Shown: positions 25,971-38,065 of the stretch, piece after piece | Position numbering within the stretch: the first letter of the stretch is position 1 | How the letters are laid out: every line of letters begins with the position of its first letter | From: Fremontodendron californicum | Taxonomy: Eukaryota; Streptophyta; Magnoliopsida; Malvales; Malvaceae | Assembly (NCBI GenBank): GCA_030761205.1 | Contig: JAULJL010000024.1 | Coordinates: 21,570,126 to 21,634,125 of the forward strand | Reading direction: 5' to 3' | Length of the DNA stretch: 64,000 nt | Program-made: the position numbers and the translations under genes | The notes under the pieces: generated by a model | What the model was told of the DNA's origin: nothing | The model's input: only the letters and a program-made list of their open reading frames with translations | The model's database searches: none

Positions 25971-28178
25971 TGTTGGTGTATGCCCTAGAGCCAATCAGAT
26001 TGAGCTTGGGATACAAAGTCAATAAAGCATACCCTTCACTATGATTATATTGATACAGGGTTTTCCTTCATATTAGTACAATAATAAGGAGTTATTAAGT
26101 ACTAATCGGATGAAGCCCATGGAACATAATGGCCTTGCAAAGGAATTAGAAAGAGTTATAATTATGAGATCCTTATGCATCAAAGTCTTGTTCCTCAAAC
26201 TGTTCCTGGTCATCGTATTGTCAAGACGGGGCATTGGCAATGCTCAAAGACTGGTATATGTTAAGCCTTCTTACTTGCGAAGTAAGAAATCGATCTCATA
26301 TAGGTTGAAGTATAGGATACTTGGGATAACATATAGGTGCTTGTCTGTTGAACAAGTTCACTGAACATGGCTCGCCAAGAGAACTTCATTTGGTAATATA
26401 TCACTCTAGTGTCTATGATAAAGTTCTCTTAGTACCAGTCGTGTAAATTAGTCCTCGGACTTGTGATACCAGGTTATCTTGTATGGAGAGTGTCATATTT
26501 AGATTTCACCACGAACGGGTCCCAATCACGAGGATGCTTATGGTAGGGTGTTATTGGGTATGACATGAACCATACGAAGATGAATGAGTGATCCAGAGAG
26601 GATTCACCACTCCCTGTGATATTGGATACATATCTCGTATGTTCTTGACTACGATTAACTTGATTAAGTCTTTAGCCAAAGCATGATGGATTTAAGAGAA
26701 AGTTGTTTCTCTAATTTCATAAGGTTAATCATAAGTTGCGAGGAACTAATATGGATTGATCATGAGTAGACACTGTACCATGCTCATGCGCTATCCGAGA
26801 TATATGGTGAAAGGACCGTATTACACCGACAGGCTGGTTGTTGAAAGGTTCTAAAAGGTCACTCTGACTTCACAACATTTGAGTGGTCATGATGGATTGC
26901 TAGATCCTGCTCTTGATCTATGAAAGCTAGTTAATGAGATTAACTTATGTTCATTGCCAACATATTGGGAACCTAGAGGGTCACACACATAAGAACAAAT
27001 ATCTATGGATTAAACATGGTATTCTATTAAGGCAAAACTTAATGGATTGAAATATCTATATTAAGGACTTAGTTGAAGAAGTTTAATTGAGATGAATTAA
27101 GACATAATTGAGATTTGAGAAATCCAAGGACAATGTCTTAATGAGATAAGAGGAATAAAGAAGTCTTATCTAGTATAGTCGACTTTGACATAGAGATGTG
27201 CAAAGTGAATAGCGAATGACTATACTATATTGGAATAATGTCATGAGATAATATTAAAAGATTAATGACATGAATTGTTCATGAGGAGAAAGAAATTTAA
27301 TTGAGAATTAAATTACTTTCGTTTAAAAATTAATCTATCCAATTTATAAGCATGATAAATTATAATGGGTCCAAAATAACTAGTCTAGTTTAGGACTATC
27401 CACTAAGGATGGTTGGCCCAACTTAAGGCATTAAGATTGTTGGACCATTATTATTAGATAATATAATGGGCTTATTAATCCATCTTAGAATTAAATAGTT
27501 TAAGTCCAAGTGGATTAATGAAAATCTTGTGCAACAAGTTACAGGTGGCCGGCCAAGCATAGGGAGATAGAGATCAGGGTTTGCGCCACTATATAATCTA
27601 ATATAGAGGCTGTAGCCGCCCAAGGAAGTTTGATACTACTTGTGATATTCTGATTTTGCTTAAGAAAAAGTTTGGTTTCAAGAAGAGAACCCCTTCTTAG
27701 CAAAAAGTTGAAATCGCAACCTCCCTAAGCCCCTTTGTGCTTGCCGCAATTCTTCTTTTCTTGGTGTTCTTCTTGCCGCTTCTTCACCTTGTTGAGTGAG
27801 ATTGATTAAGGGAGAAAGATACAAGGATATAGAGCTTTTTATTGTGATCCTAGGATCAACTTGCTAGGACAAGTGAATCGTCATACCTTAGAGAAGGATC
27901 ATTCGTGTGGATTATTTCTAGAGGAATGACAATTGTGCTTCTTGTGGTCTTGGACGAGTTGGAAGCTTTGTAGACCTTGGATTCGAAAGCTATTCGAGAT
28001 TGGATCTGCAACTTAAGGTTACGATATCTTAAGTAGGTAACTTATAAATCATATGGGTGATTTAATTGTTTTTGAATGTTATAAACTGATGCAAACACAA
28101 GCCTAAGATTCCTGTTATACTTCGGGTGCTTCTTTGTTTATTTCCACTGCATGAGCCTGAGGTACGGTATTCCCAACA
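25971..28178 (+). repeat. 3' LTR of the Copia element
   Basis: 2,208 bp from TGTTGGTGTATGCCC to TTCCCAACA, aligned with the 5' LTR throughout, including a deletion near 27900 and another near 28150 relative to it. Confidence 0.92.
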
Positions 28179-28183
28179 GTGTT

Positions 28184-29629
28184 TGCTTTCCATATATTAC
28201 AATTATTGTAGGCATGTTGGGAGGCATGCCATAAAGAATATGGCATCCACAGAAACTACGAATAATTATTTCAAATTATTAGTTTCATATGGATTAAATA
28301 CAAAAATACTTGAATGTAACAATCGAAACATTTACCTTATCATATCCTAGTCGATCTAGTCGTAATCTTATACTTGCAAGGTCGGTCGGAGTCTCGGTAA
28401 GATCTCTACGATGACTCCACCTGTTAAAATGCGTATAAAATCTTAATAGACCTATAAAAATACAAGTTCGTACAAAATTAATAAAATAGTAAAGATTATT
28501 ACCTGATTGCAAAGGGGTATACAGTCGAAACATCCACGCGTGGAGCAAGAAATGACAGCCGATACCAAGCCCATGATTGTAGAAGCACTAAACATCCACA
28601 TATGTCATGGCTTTTTGGAACTGTAGCCCGGCACAGTTCTCTATACAAAATCGCCAAACACGCAGAACCCCAACTATAATTTGTCGCATGCTCTAAATCA
28701 CGTAGTAATGAAAGATATATTAAATGTACTCGACTGCTCGATTTGTCAGGCATTAGTAATCCTCCAATCAAACATAAAATATATGCTCTAGTAGCATATT
28801 GTATCTGTTCTTCACTTGTGTGTAATAGAAGATTTTGAAAGGATTTCAACAAATTTAGTCTCACTGTTGAGCCAGATACATACTCATCTGGAGGTACCGT
28901 GGCCAATAGATTTTGACACTCTTCATTCCAATCTAGAAAGCTCGCGCTTGTAACTGCATCGCCATGGACCGGAAGTCCAAGTTGAAGCACAACATCTTCT
29001 AGAGTTACCATGCATTCACCAAACGGAAAATGAAAAGTGTGTGTCTCGGTTCTTCATCGTTCGATTAACGCACTGATTAAGTCGGGTTGTAGCAAAAATC
29101 ATCGAATTTGAGTTGAGTGATAAAATCCGGCTCTTCTTAAGTAGTTGATAATATATGGATGCGAGTCCTCCAATGTAATTTTCCTTGAACGTAAGACGCG
29201 ACGAGTATCCTGTTGATAATTAATTAAATTAAATAAAATAATTATAAAATTATAAAAATTAAATAATTATAAAACTATAATAATTAAAAAATTATAAAAT
29301 GACAAAACAATAATAATTATAAAATTAAAAAACTATAATAATTAAAAAATTAAACAATATAAAAATTAAAAAGTTATAAAACTATAAAATGACAAAACAA
29401 TAATAATTAAAAAAACTATAAAACTATAATAATTAAAAAATTAAAAAAATTATAAAACTATAAAATGACAAAACAATAATAATTAAAAAATTATAAAACT
29501 ATAATAATTAAAAAATTATAAAAATTTGATAATGTGATACAAATAATATTACAAAAAATTAGTAACCTCTTTAAATATAACTGAGAATATGTGATTCTCT
29601 TGCAATCTCAATAATGATGATGAAGCCAT
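28184..29629 (-). pseudogene. PMD gene of MULE-2, 5' part (exons 1-4 homologue)
   Basis: The exon 1 homologue starts at ATG 29629 (MASSSLLRLQENHIFSVIFKE). Its donor reads GTTACT where the intact copy has GTAAGT. Intron 1 (about 29225-29566) is an AT-rich repeat. The exon 2 homologue runs from about 29209 and has an in-frame TGA near 29085, in the stretch matching QIRRLVIQPDL of the intact copy. After the lesion, 28505-29011 reads an open PMD core (LEDVVLQLGLPVHGDAVT.. to ..RVDVSTVYPFA). The exon 3 homologue lies near 28350-28430 and the start of exon 4 near 28184-28260. With the 3' part left of the Copia element it forms one split, dead gene. Confidence 0.85.
29225..29566. repeat. AT-rich imperfect tandem repeat in the PMD pseudogene intron 1
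   Basis: Repeated units of AAAACTATAATAATTAAAAAATTAT and ATGACAAAACAATAATAATTA. It occupies the same position as the (TAA)n-type intron of MULE-1 (41090-41725). Confidence 0.8.
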
Positions 29630-29751
29630 TTTTAAATCAACAAGAAGAGATTTTGTATGGAGGAAGGAAGAAGGAAGGAAGAAGGAAGAAAGAAGAAGGA
29701 AAAAGGGAAATTTTGAGAATTTTTTTTGTAGAAAATATGAGAAAGAGTGGG

Positions 29752-29821
29752 GTATTTATAGGTATTTGGGGTGTATGGGAGGGGAGAATTTGAAGGCAGT
29801 GGTCAAGTGACCGTTGCCTTC
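29752..29821 (-). promoter_or_regulatory. Promoter block of the MULE-2 PMD pseudogene
   Basis: The minus strand has a TATA box CCTATAAATACC at about 29752-29761, roughly 125 bp before the exon 1 ATG. Further upstream lie a purine-rich stretch and an imperfect 30-bp palindrome (29792-29821, arms around GGTCA..TGACC). The same order is found in MULE-1. Confidence 0.65.
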
Positions 29822-29884
29822 GAATTTGAATTTTTTATTTTTTTGAATTTGCCTTAAAATTTAAAATACAAAAATAAAAAAACA

Positions 29885-30082
29885 GTTGGGAAATCGCCAT
29901 AACCCATGGTGATTTCCCAACTATATTTTAAAAAAAATATATACAAAATTTCAGTTGAAAAATCGTCATGGGCCATGGCGATTTCCCAACTAGTTAAAAA
30001 AAATGAATTTTGATATTTAATTTAAAAACAACGATATTTTGAGAATTAAAAAAAAAAAAAGCAATATTATGATAAAAAAACC
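29885..30082. repeat. Right terminal inverted repeat of MULE-2
   Basis: Two hairpins (about 29884-29922 and 29953-29992; GTTGGGAAATCGCCAT..ATGG..GATTTCCCAAC type), then the terminus inverted relative to 17709. Confidence 0.7.
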
Positions 30083-30091
30083 ACTGGTCCC

Positions 30092-31529
30092 TCTATTATA
30101 TTACTTTTTTTTTTTTTACTTTGATATTTAAAAACAAAAAATTTGATTGAATATTTATATTATAATTCCTTTAAATAAATTGGTATTTTGCAATAACAAC
30201 ATTAATTAAATGAATGATGTGACAATAACATCCAATGAGATTATGACACGTGATAAAAATGCTATGTCAATAACATCATGTCATATTAAAAGAAATTTTT
30301 TTTAAAAAATCAACAAAGCAATTTTTTTTAAATGAAAATTTTAAATATATATAAAAAAATTATTAAATTTTAACAAAACTGAAAATTTCAAAATTTTGAA
30401 ACTAAACATTTAGAAATTTTTTATTTTTATTTTTGTAAAACTTTTTGAATTAAAAAAATTTGCTTTTAATAGATTATTCATTAATAATTGAAGAGAGAAG
30501 GAAGGACACACGGATTTTATTAATTATTTGTTAGTGCAAAGTACTCGATCAACTTTTTTAGTGCAAAGTACCAATTTTTTTAATAGAATAACAATACAAG
30601 TACTCGATCAGGAACTAAAAATTTTTAAATACCAAAATGGAAAAAATAATGTAATACAAGGGTCAATTTTATATTTAAGTATGATGTATTAAATATTAAA
30701 ATATTAATTATTTGTTTATTTGATTTTATATATAAAAACTTATTCACTATTAAATTTTTTAAAAATAAATTAATTTAAATAAATAAACAGAATATGAAAA
30801 ATTATCATTTTTTTAATATTTTTTAATTATTAATTTAATGTTCATTTATCTATTAGATGTTTTATCAATTTTCAACAAATTAGTTTAAATAAAAATCAAA
30901 ATATGAAAAAATTGCATATATATATATAAAGTAAGATTTGTATTTTTTATAAAATAAATTTTATTTTTTAAATAAAATTTTTCTTGAATAAAAAAATAGA
31001 ATATAAAATTTGTCATATTAATTTTAATATGTACAAATATTAATTTCTTTAATAAATTATTATTATTATTAAAAATAAAAAAGAAAACTTAGCATATTAA
31101 TTAAATGTTTTATATTCTATTAATTCTTGATTTGAAAATAAACATTTAAATATATAAATCAAGTTTTCAAACTTTTCATGCTTCTTATCATTAAACTTAA
31201 TTAAAATTGTAGGGAAAAGAGAATCAATAAGATATTGTGATATTAATTTCAATTTTTTATATTCAATTTACTTTTAAAACTTCTCATATTCTATAAAACC
31301 ATTGAATTTAAGTAAAATGATAGTAATACAAAAAATCTAAAAAATGATTATATTAATTTCAATATTTTATATTTCGGTGAATTTATTTTATGATTTTTTT
31401 ATTTATTTATGAATTTTGATCTTTCTCATTTTCTCTATAAATGGATTTGTTGCGATGGTAGAAACTAGGGATTTTATTTTACTGGTATTTTATTTTGATT
31501 TTTTTGGTAAGATTCATGGTATTGCTATA
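30092..31529. other. AT-rich spacer
   Basis: No gene recognised. A segment at about 30470-30530 (TTTGCTTTTAATAGATTA.., GGAAGGACACACGGATTTT) resembles 17586-17660 in the tubulin upstream region. Just after it, AGTGCAAAGTACTCGATCA-like segments recur. Confidence 0.5.
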
Positions 31530-32249
31530 GGCCCTGTTTGGATTCAAACGGGATCACTGTTCGATGCGGTTGGGGTATTTTTTTGCTCCAACCGCACCGA
31601 ACACCATGTTTGGATAACATGGCATCAGCGCGGTGAACAATGTTTCACCGTGCTGATGCCTTTTTTTTTTTTTTTTTTCCACTGGAGCTTTGAGTTCCAG
31701 TGGATGAAAATGCCCTCTCACTAGAGGATATTTTTCAACATTACCTTTATTTTATAATTTTTAATTTAATATAATTAATAAATTTATTATTATATAGTAA
31801 ATTAATAAGCATATATTTTATTATTATATGATTAATTAAAAATAAGTCATTACATAAGTAATACAAAAATATTATTATTTTTTAAAATTTATTATTTATT
31901 AATTTAGTTTTTGACATAAATATAATTTCAATAATTTTAATTATTATTATTTAACATAAATATAATTTTAATATATATTTTATTATGTAACATAAATATA
32001 ATTTTAATATTTTGTAATTATTTATTATATATATATACACATTTTAATTTAAAGTCTTTAATAGTCATTTTTCTTCTCTCTATAATTCACCTCACCGCCA
32101 CCACTACGTTTGCATTCAAACACATATCTCACCACTGATTTTAATCTCAGCGTTACAGTACTCAATCTCATCGTTAAGTAACTAATCTCACCTCCACCGT
32201 TGTTTTTAATCTCACCGGAACCAATCTCATCATCCATCCAAATGAAACC
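31530..32249. mobile_element. Probable MITE (PIF/Harbinger-like ends)
   Basis: The left end GGCCCTGTTTGGAT and the inverted right end GGTTTCATTTGGAT agree in the outer GG and the inner TTTGGAT, and 3-bp ATA flanks lie on both sides (31527-31529, 32250-32252). Both subterminal regions are GC-rich (CACCGC-type motifs) around a very AT-rich centre. Ends and family are tentative. Confidence 0.4.
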
Positions 32250-33465
32250 ATAATTAAATATGAGGTTAGTTTATCTTTTTTAATATTTTTTTTTCAACAA
32301 ATTTTTTATTTTTTGTGTTTTCTTGAAAGTTTACTTGTTCTTTTATTTTTAGTTTTTATTCCAATAAAATAATATAATTAGATTGTTTTTGGAAGAAAAA
32401 CTTTTGAGACTATTCCTCCGTCTAGGTATACAGTACAATTGGGGCATGAGTTAATACTTTTAAATTTTTTTTATTTATAATAACTTTGAACTTTTATAAA
32501 TGAATATATATACTTGTCAAAATCTTTAGTATAAAATTATTTAACTAACATTACTATCTAATAATATATAATGTAAGTTTGATTTTGATAGAATTAAAGA
32601 AAGAAATGATGAAAGTAATATGAAGGCAATAAAGTAAGAAGAGAGGAAGCTCATCGGTGGAAGGCCCAAACTATTGTATCCGGCAGTTTCTTTTTGTTGG
32701 CCATATATCCGGTAGTTTCATACCATATTATTCGGATTCAAGTGCAAGTGTCAAATATAGATATGTTCAATTTTTTCTAAATTTTTTATGTATTTGGAAG
32801 ATCATTGAAAGATCATATCTCCATACCCATATTCAAATATGCATCGTGTGTCGGACATAGATACTTAAAAAAAAAATTAAGAGTAGAAGAAATATAGGTT
32901 TCGTATTCAACTCAAACAAAGTGATTTCACCAATTTAAAAAAAAAAAAAAAAAACCCTATAAAAGTGAAAAATAACATGTTAAGTGTTTGAAAGGAAAAA
33001 AAAAAAAAAAAACATTTTGAAAAATCAATAAAATAAAAGGAAGGAAGGAAGGAAGGAAAGAAAGATGAATCAATTGACACCAATTAAAAAAAGTTGATAC
33101 CTGCATGTTTCTCATTGTTCCCTCATGTCATGCATGTTTCACACCAATTAAAAAAAGAAAGATGATTAGTGACAAGAAAACCCGAAAACAACAATAGATC
33201 CCAACAACAAACAATGGAGTATTTACATTATGTGAAGAAAGAAAGTGTAAAAACACATTGAAGTAAACAAGCGGGAGGGATACTCAGACAAGATGCGGAT
33301 GTACAGCATTGAAGTACAATGAAGACAGACACTCAGACAAGATCATTATTCACCCTTCATCAATTACCAACCGAGTTTGGCAAATTAAGAAGAAAACAAA
33401 AATTACCTTGTGTGTGATAATGGCAAGGATCCAGCTATTTTACAATTTCACAAGCAACAATGAGT
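32250..33465. other. Spacer with simple repeats
   Basis: AT-rich, with A-runs near 32938-32954 and 32997-33012 and a GGAA/GAAA run at 33040-33064. The segment around 32740-32870 (TTCGGATTCAAGTGCAAGTG.., TGTGTCGGACATAG) looks like a repeat but has no definable ends. No gene seen; part may be 3' UTR of the dioxygenase gene. Confidence 0.45.
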
Positions 33466-36400
33466 TCAAGTCGCAGGATTCCCTTCCTGATAAAAGTAGA
33501 TATGTTCGAATTAATATTATATTTATTTTTGTACAAAAGCAATTGATATGGACTTTGCTATACCTGTTTGGTGGCAGCAATTGAGACACGCTGCCTTTCT
33601 CTTTTCTCACGTTGGCACTCTCCACACCAGCTTGAGAAATCTTTCTGATATTTTCTCAGCTCACGGAAGACCGAACTAGATCAAAATTTTGCATGCAGCT
33701 TAAACAATTCCGCAAGATAAAAAGCACTAATTCTCAACCTCACAATACAATTTAGGAATGTGCACCACCATGAAAGCCCAACATTTACATGAGTCAGAAA
33801 TCAGAGATTATCAGGTAGCACCATTCACCAAGGATGTATATGCCAGCTAAATTAAAATTTCAGTCATTCAGTGCTATTTTATTACATTTCAACTCCAAAA
33901 ACAAGTCTAAATTCTAAACCTAGTCCAAGAAAATACACCCGTGTCTATATTCTTTGGCTTCCTCTAAGATTTCTTAAATACTTGTTCTTCATATTTCAAT
34001 ATTAAATATTACATTAAGATATTCAAATGCAAACCAATGACTAAGTTTTATTCAAGTGATAATCTCTTTCCAACTTAGAGAAGCAACTCATGGTTGCTAT
34101 TGCAACTTTAAGAGAGACCTGACTAGTGATCCCTCCAAAAGGTTATTACATGTTTGGTACATACATTTATTCTAAGAAGTGCAAGAGAAAGATACCTTCT
34201 GCACCACAAAAGTAAGTTGATCCGATGACCAGATGTTGTGGCTCTTGCACCATGCCTATGGCGCTCACAATGAAGAACTGCCCGTCCTGGAACATGTGAA
34301 TAGTCTAAAATTTCCTATAATGCACAACAAATATAACACATTAAATGAGCATTTTGTTACAATGACTAACAAATTAAGATAGAAAAACTACCATTCTATA
34401 TCTTTTCTTCAATGAACCAATATCTGACAACCAATTTAAATACTACGCCTACTCCCTGTTGTCTAAGGAAATTACAAAATGAAAGAGACATCTGCAATCC
34501 ATTATGTTTAGCCAATCTGTTATTTCATTCTCTCATTAACAAAAGAAAGTAGCCAGAGACTGGATTAAAAGAAGCATAATAGGCTCTTTCGATATTTTCA
34601 TCACATTTCACTTTATAAAAAAAGGGGAGGGAGAGCTGTGTCAGAGATGTGGTTGGTTCTCCTTGTTGACTTGCTACTACCGGGAACTTTTTATCAAACT
34701 GACACTAAACTTCATCCCGATGCTTTATAGAACATATGCAGCTATATAGCTGAATGGTTAAAGCTTCAGTTCCTGTGCCTTAAAATGAACAGTGTAAAGG
34801 AAGAATGGATAAGAAGGATTAGCATACATCTGACTGGGTTTCCGTATTGACATGTTTGTCACACCGAACACCTCGAAAGAACAAGTCCCCACCAGAAAAT
34901 TGTTTACCCAAGCAAACATTTAAGGTGACTTCTGAATCATCCACATGGAAACCTACAAACACAAAGCTATAGAAGTTTGTGAAGCTACAACTTTAGCAAC
35001 AAGATTTTAAGCTAAAAGGCTCTAACAATATTACCAATAAAGGAAAACATAATACAAAGGTATTATAAAAAAGCAGATTAACAGAACAAGCATCAATAAA
35101 TAAAATTTTAATGTGCACAGAAATTAAAATATTAGGAAAAAAGCATAGCCAACGATGGTGAAATTATAGACAGTCATGAGAAAAAAGATGAAGAACATGA
35201 AATGTTAGAAAATGGACGATGCCATCATTTAATAAGGAAAAGAACTAATAAGCAGTGCACAAAGCAAAATCAGAGGAGTGAAAGAATTATTTTGTGTAAT
35301 ACCTTCTAAACACTTTAACAGTAGAATCCAAAGAATCATCAGTTTCCATCTACCATTAGCTAATGCTTTAATCTCCTAAGGGTAGTGGATGATAAATAGC
35401 ACAGCTTACATTATAGACTATAAACTTTCATCATTCAGAGAACTAATGGAATGAGTTTAAAAAGAGAAAACAGAAAGAAGTCAGAACCTACCAAGGTCGA
35501 CATCCCTGTCAATTCCATATTCAACAACAAAACCATGATGAGAATCCAGCGTAGATCCACCCATGTCAGAAAAGAAAACTGCAAACCATTTCCCAAGATA
35601 TAAAAAAAAAAAAAAAATTGGTCTGAGCTTTAAATATATATATATATATATATATATATTCAAGCATTTACAATCTCATGAAGGAAGAAAAACTAAATAC
35701 CTTTGGATATAGGTCGGATAAAGTCCTCCATCAACTTGTCAAGCATGGTCTCCAGGCCAAAGTCATTTAAAACAGCACCAAATTTGTTCATTGTGTTTGG
35801 TCGCATGATTCTGAATTGTGTCTCATGGACCCATTTTTCGAAGTTTTCTACCTAAGGAATCAGAACCTGATAAGGAAAATATAAAAACTAAAAAACAAGA
35901 AAGTTAAGTGGAAAAAAAAAAAAAAACAAAAGAGAAGAAGGCAGTGACAATACCTCAGATAACAATAATTCACAGAAACGGGGCTGAAGCATTTCAAATG
36001 TAAACATCCCTAGAATAGGTTCAGCCATTATACTTCTAAAGCTTTCCTCCTTATTCTCATTAATTGCTTTGAGAAATGAGGGGACAAAGAAGTTTGAGGC
36101 ATGCATGGTATACAATTCCCTATGCAGAGGCTGCAAAAAGAAGACATCAAATAAGCAGAGAAAAATATAAAACTTACAAAGATAACACACCAATATGCAA
36201 TCTGCAAAAGCAAAAAAAAAAAAAAAAGAAGTGCCACAACAAGGCACTTCTATGTAGTTTAACTATGGCACCCATAAAGGGTCAATAATGATATATCTCA
36301 CAAATCAGTATAGTTAGGAGTTTTTGCAGGCATAAATTAATTATTCCAGACCAGCTTGAGTGCAGCAATCCTAATCAAACAAAAATTATACTATGCACCT

Positions 36401-37879
36401 GATAGTGTGACATAATCTTCTGCCTGTATTCTCGATGCCTTTGAACCTGTTCACAAAAAATTTAAAACAGTAAAAAAAAAAAGGTATAGATAAATGGAAA
36501 AGAAAAATTAAGAGAGATAGATAGATAGATATCCACAGACCAGAAAGCTAGCATAAATTAAAGGGTGAACAAAAAGTGAGTAATGACGAACATTGACCAA
36601 CATAAAATGCATAACATTGCAGAAAAATACTGAAAATTGATACAAGCATATAGATATAGATTGAAACTTGATTTTGTCCAACGACAACCGGATACACAAA
36701 ATCCTTAAACAGATCAATTAATATATCAATTCATCCCATCTAAAGAACATTCGGCAGCTCATGAATTCAGAATAAGAAATAAATAAAAAAATCCAATAAA
36801 ATGCATAACATTGCAGAAAAATACTGAAAATTGATACAAGCATATAGATATAGATTGAAACTTGATTTTGTCCAACGACAACCGGATACACAAAATCCTT
36901 AAACAGATCAATTAATATATCAATTCATCCCATCTAAAGAACATTCGGCAGCTCATGAATTCAGAATAAGAAATAAATAAAAAAATCCAATAAAATGCAT
37001 AACATTGCAGAAAAATACTGAAAAACTATACAAGCATATAGATATAGATTGAAACTTGATTTTGTCCAACGAAAATCGGATACACAAAATCCTTAAACAG
37101 ATCAATTAATATATCAATTCATCCCAATCTAAAGAGCATTCAGCAGCTCATAAATTCAGAATAAGAAATAAAATAAAATCCCTTCTTTTTCTCCATTTTT
37201 CTAGTATATGTCCACTATTTCACAATGAATCAAAAATGGAGTTAAAAACAAGTAATCCTTCTTAGTATTCCTTTAATTTAAAATCTATCACGCAACTATC
37301 ATTTTCAGTTTCCAGAGATAAAATCTTAAAAAAAAAAAAAAAAAAATTATTACTTATATTGCATTATATTTTCACCTTCATGAACATAAAATGCTTAAGT
37401 TTAACTGGAATATTAAAATAATAATATTAAAAAATTACATTATTATTTGATCAGCAATCAACAACATAAGGTACAACGTCACATTCTAAAGGAAAGGAAT
37501 TTTGGAACCTGAATTCCAAACATATAATAAAAAGAAGAAAAAAAAGTGATAAAAAAAAAGGAAAAAGAAAGAAGCTTACGCGAGTACGTTCGCCTTCAGG
37601 AGAGTAACGAAGGATAATATCGCGCATGTAATGGAGCTTGGAGTCGCGAGGGAGTGAGAGCATCGGAGGAGGCAAGTAACGTTCCAAGGAGCTGAACAGA
37701 AGCGGACTGAACTCCAACTGCAAACCCTCGTAGCTCTCCGGCTTGTGCTCCGTGTTAGGGTTCAGCCGTAACCGGTGAGTCGTCGCCATGCTTGGCAATA
37801 CTGCCACGACGTTTCCGTTATGAGCAGTGGTCGGTGGCGTTGGCTGTTGGGTCTCTTTTCTACTCACACCTAAAGACAT
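33466..37879 (-). CDS. ICU11: 2-oxoglutarate/Fe(II) dioxygenase, PKHD type (ICU11/CP2 family)
   Basis: Nine coding exons on the minus strand: 37580-37879, 36399-36446, 35954-36130, 35701-35851, 35492-35578, 34828-34952, 34196-34314, 33564-33675 and 33466-33486. All borders are GT..AG and phases agree, giving 379 residues. The N-terminal part has HKPESYEGLQLEFSPLLFSSLERYLPP-like family blocks (start MSLGV; a later Met at residue 31 is possible). The C-terminal half is a double-stranded beta-helix oxygenase. Iron ligands are His257 and Asp259 (FHVDD) and His317 (RHRHGA); Arg327 in TSGHR should bind 2-oxoglutarate. A Cys-rich tail reads SSWCGECQREKRERQ. In Arabidopsis this family (INCURVATA11, CUPULIFORMIS2) is nuclear and acts with Polycomb-type repression; the substrate here is not shown by sequence. 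The symbol means family, not proven orthology. Confidence 0.9.
36602..37172. repeat. 194-bp tandem repeat, three copies, in dioxygenase intron 1
   Basis: Units start at 36602, 36796 and 36990 (ATAAAATGCATAACATTGC..). The first two are almost identical; the third has a few changes and small indels. It accounts for half of the 1,133-bp intron and leaves the splice sites intact. Confidence 0.92.
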
Positions 37880-38065
37880 GATTATTTTATCTGAACAAAG
37901 AGGAAAAAATCAATTCACACACATTTGCATCAGCCTAACAGCAATTTCCAACCATTGCCATCAAAGAAACGAAAGAAAAGACTTCTTTTTTTTTTGGATA
38001 ATAAAACGAAAGAAAAGACTCCATTTGTGATTAGACGGGTCTTTCTTTTTATTTTTAGAGTTACG
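37880..38065 (-). promoter_or_regulatory. Short upstream region of the dioxygenase gene
   Basis: Only 186 bp lie between the start codon and the 9-bp duplication of MULE-1. I find no convincing TATA box. A 17-bp direct repeat AAACGAAAGAAAAGACT lies at 37967-37983 and 38004-38020. Function is inferred from position alone. Confidence 0.45.

Larger units (their letters stand above)
19721..28178 (+). mobile_element. Copia LTR retrotransposon with decayed gag and no pol
   Basis: A full LTR element: 5' LTR 19721-21953, primer site, internal region with gag at 24286-25129, polypurine tract, 3' LTR 25971-28178 and a 5-bp duplication GTGTT. The LTRs share the ends TGWTGGTGTATGCCC..TTCCCAACA and differ by scattered substitutions and small indels. 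Reverse transcriptase, integrase and protease are absent: 25130-25959 has no coding frame. It is therefore non-autonomous and would have depended on proteins of a related element. It lies nested in the PMD exon of MULE-2. Confidence 0.92.
19716..28183. repeat. 5-bp target-site duplication of the Copia element
   Basis: GTGTT at 19716-19720 and 28179-28183 flank the Copia element. The empty site is preserved in MULE-1 near 40018-40026 (CTGTGTTTGCTTTCC), where the flanks run on continuously. Confidence 0.85.
17709..30082 (-). mobile_element. Mutator-like element with plant-mobile-domain gene, broken (MULE-2)
   Basis: The outer ends are inverted copies (CGTTTTTTATCATAATATT at left; the complement of GGTTTTTTATCATAATATT at right), flanked by 9-bp direct repeats ACTGATCCC (17700-17708) and ACTGGTCCC (30083-30091) with one change; 9 bp is the MULE duplication size. 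The terminal regions carry hairpins around CCATGG like those of MULE-1. Inside is a decayed copy of the same PMD gene as in MULE-1, interrupted by an 8.46-kb Copia element (19721-28178). Without that insert the element is about 3.9 kb, close to MULE-1. No MULE transposase domain is visible. Confidence 0.85.
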
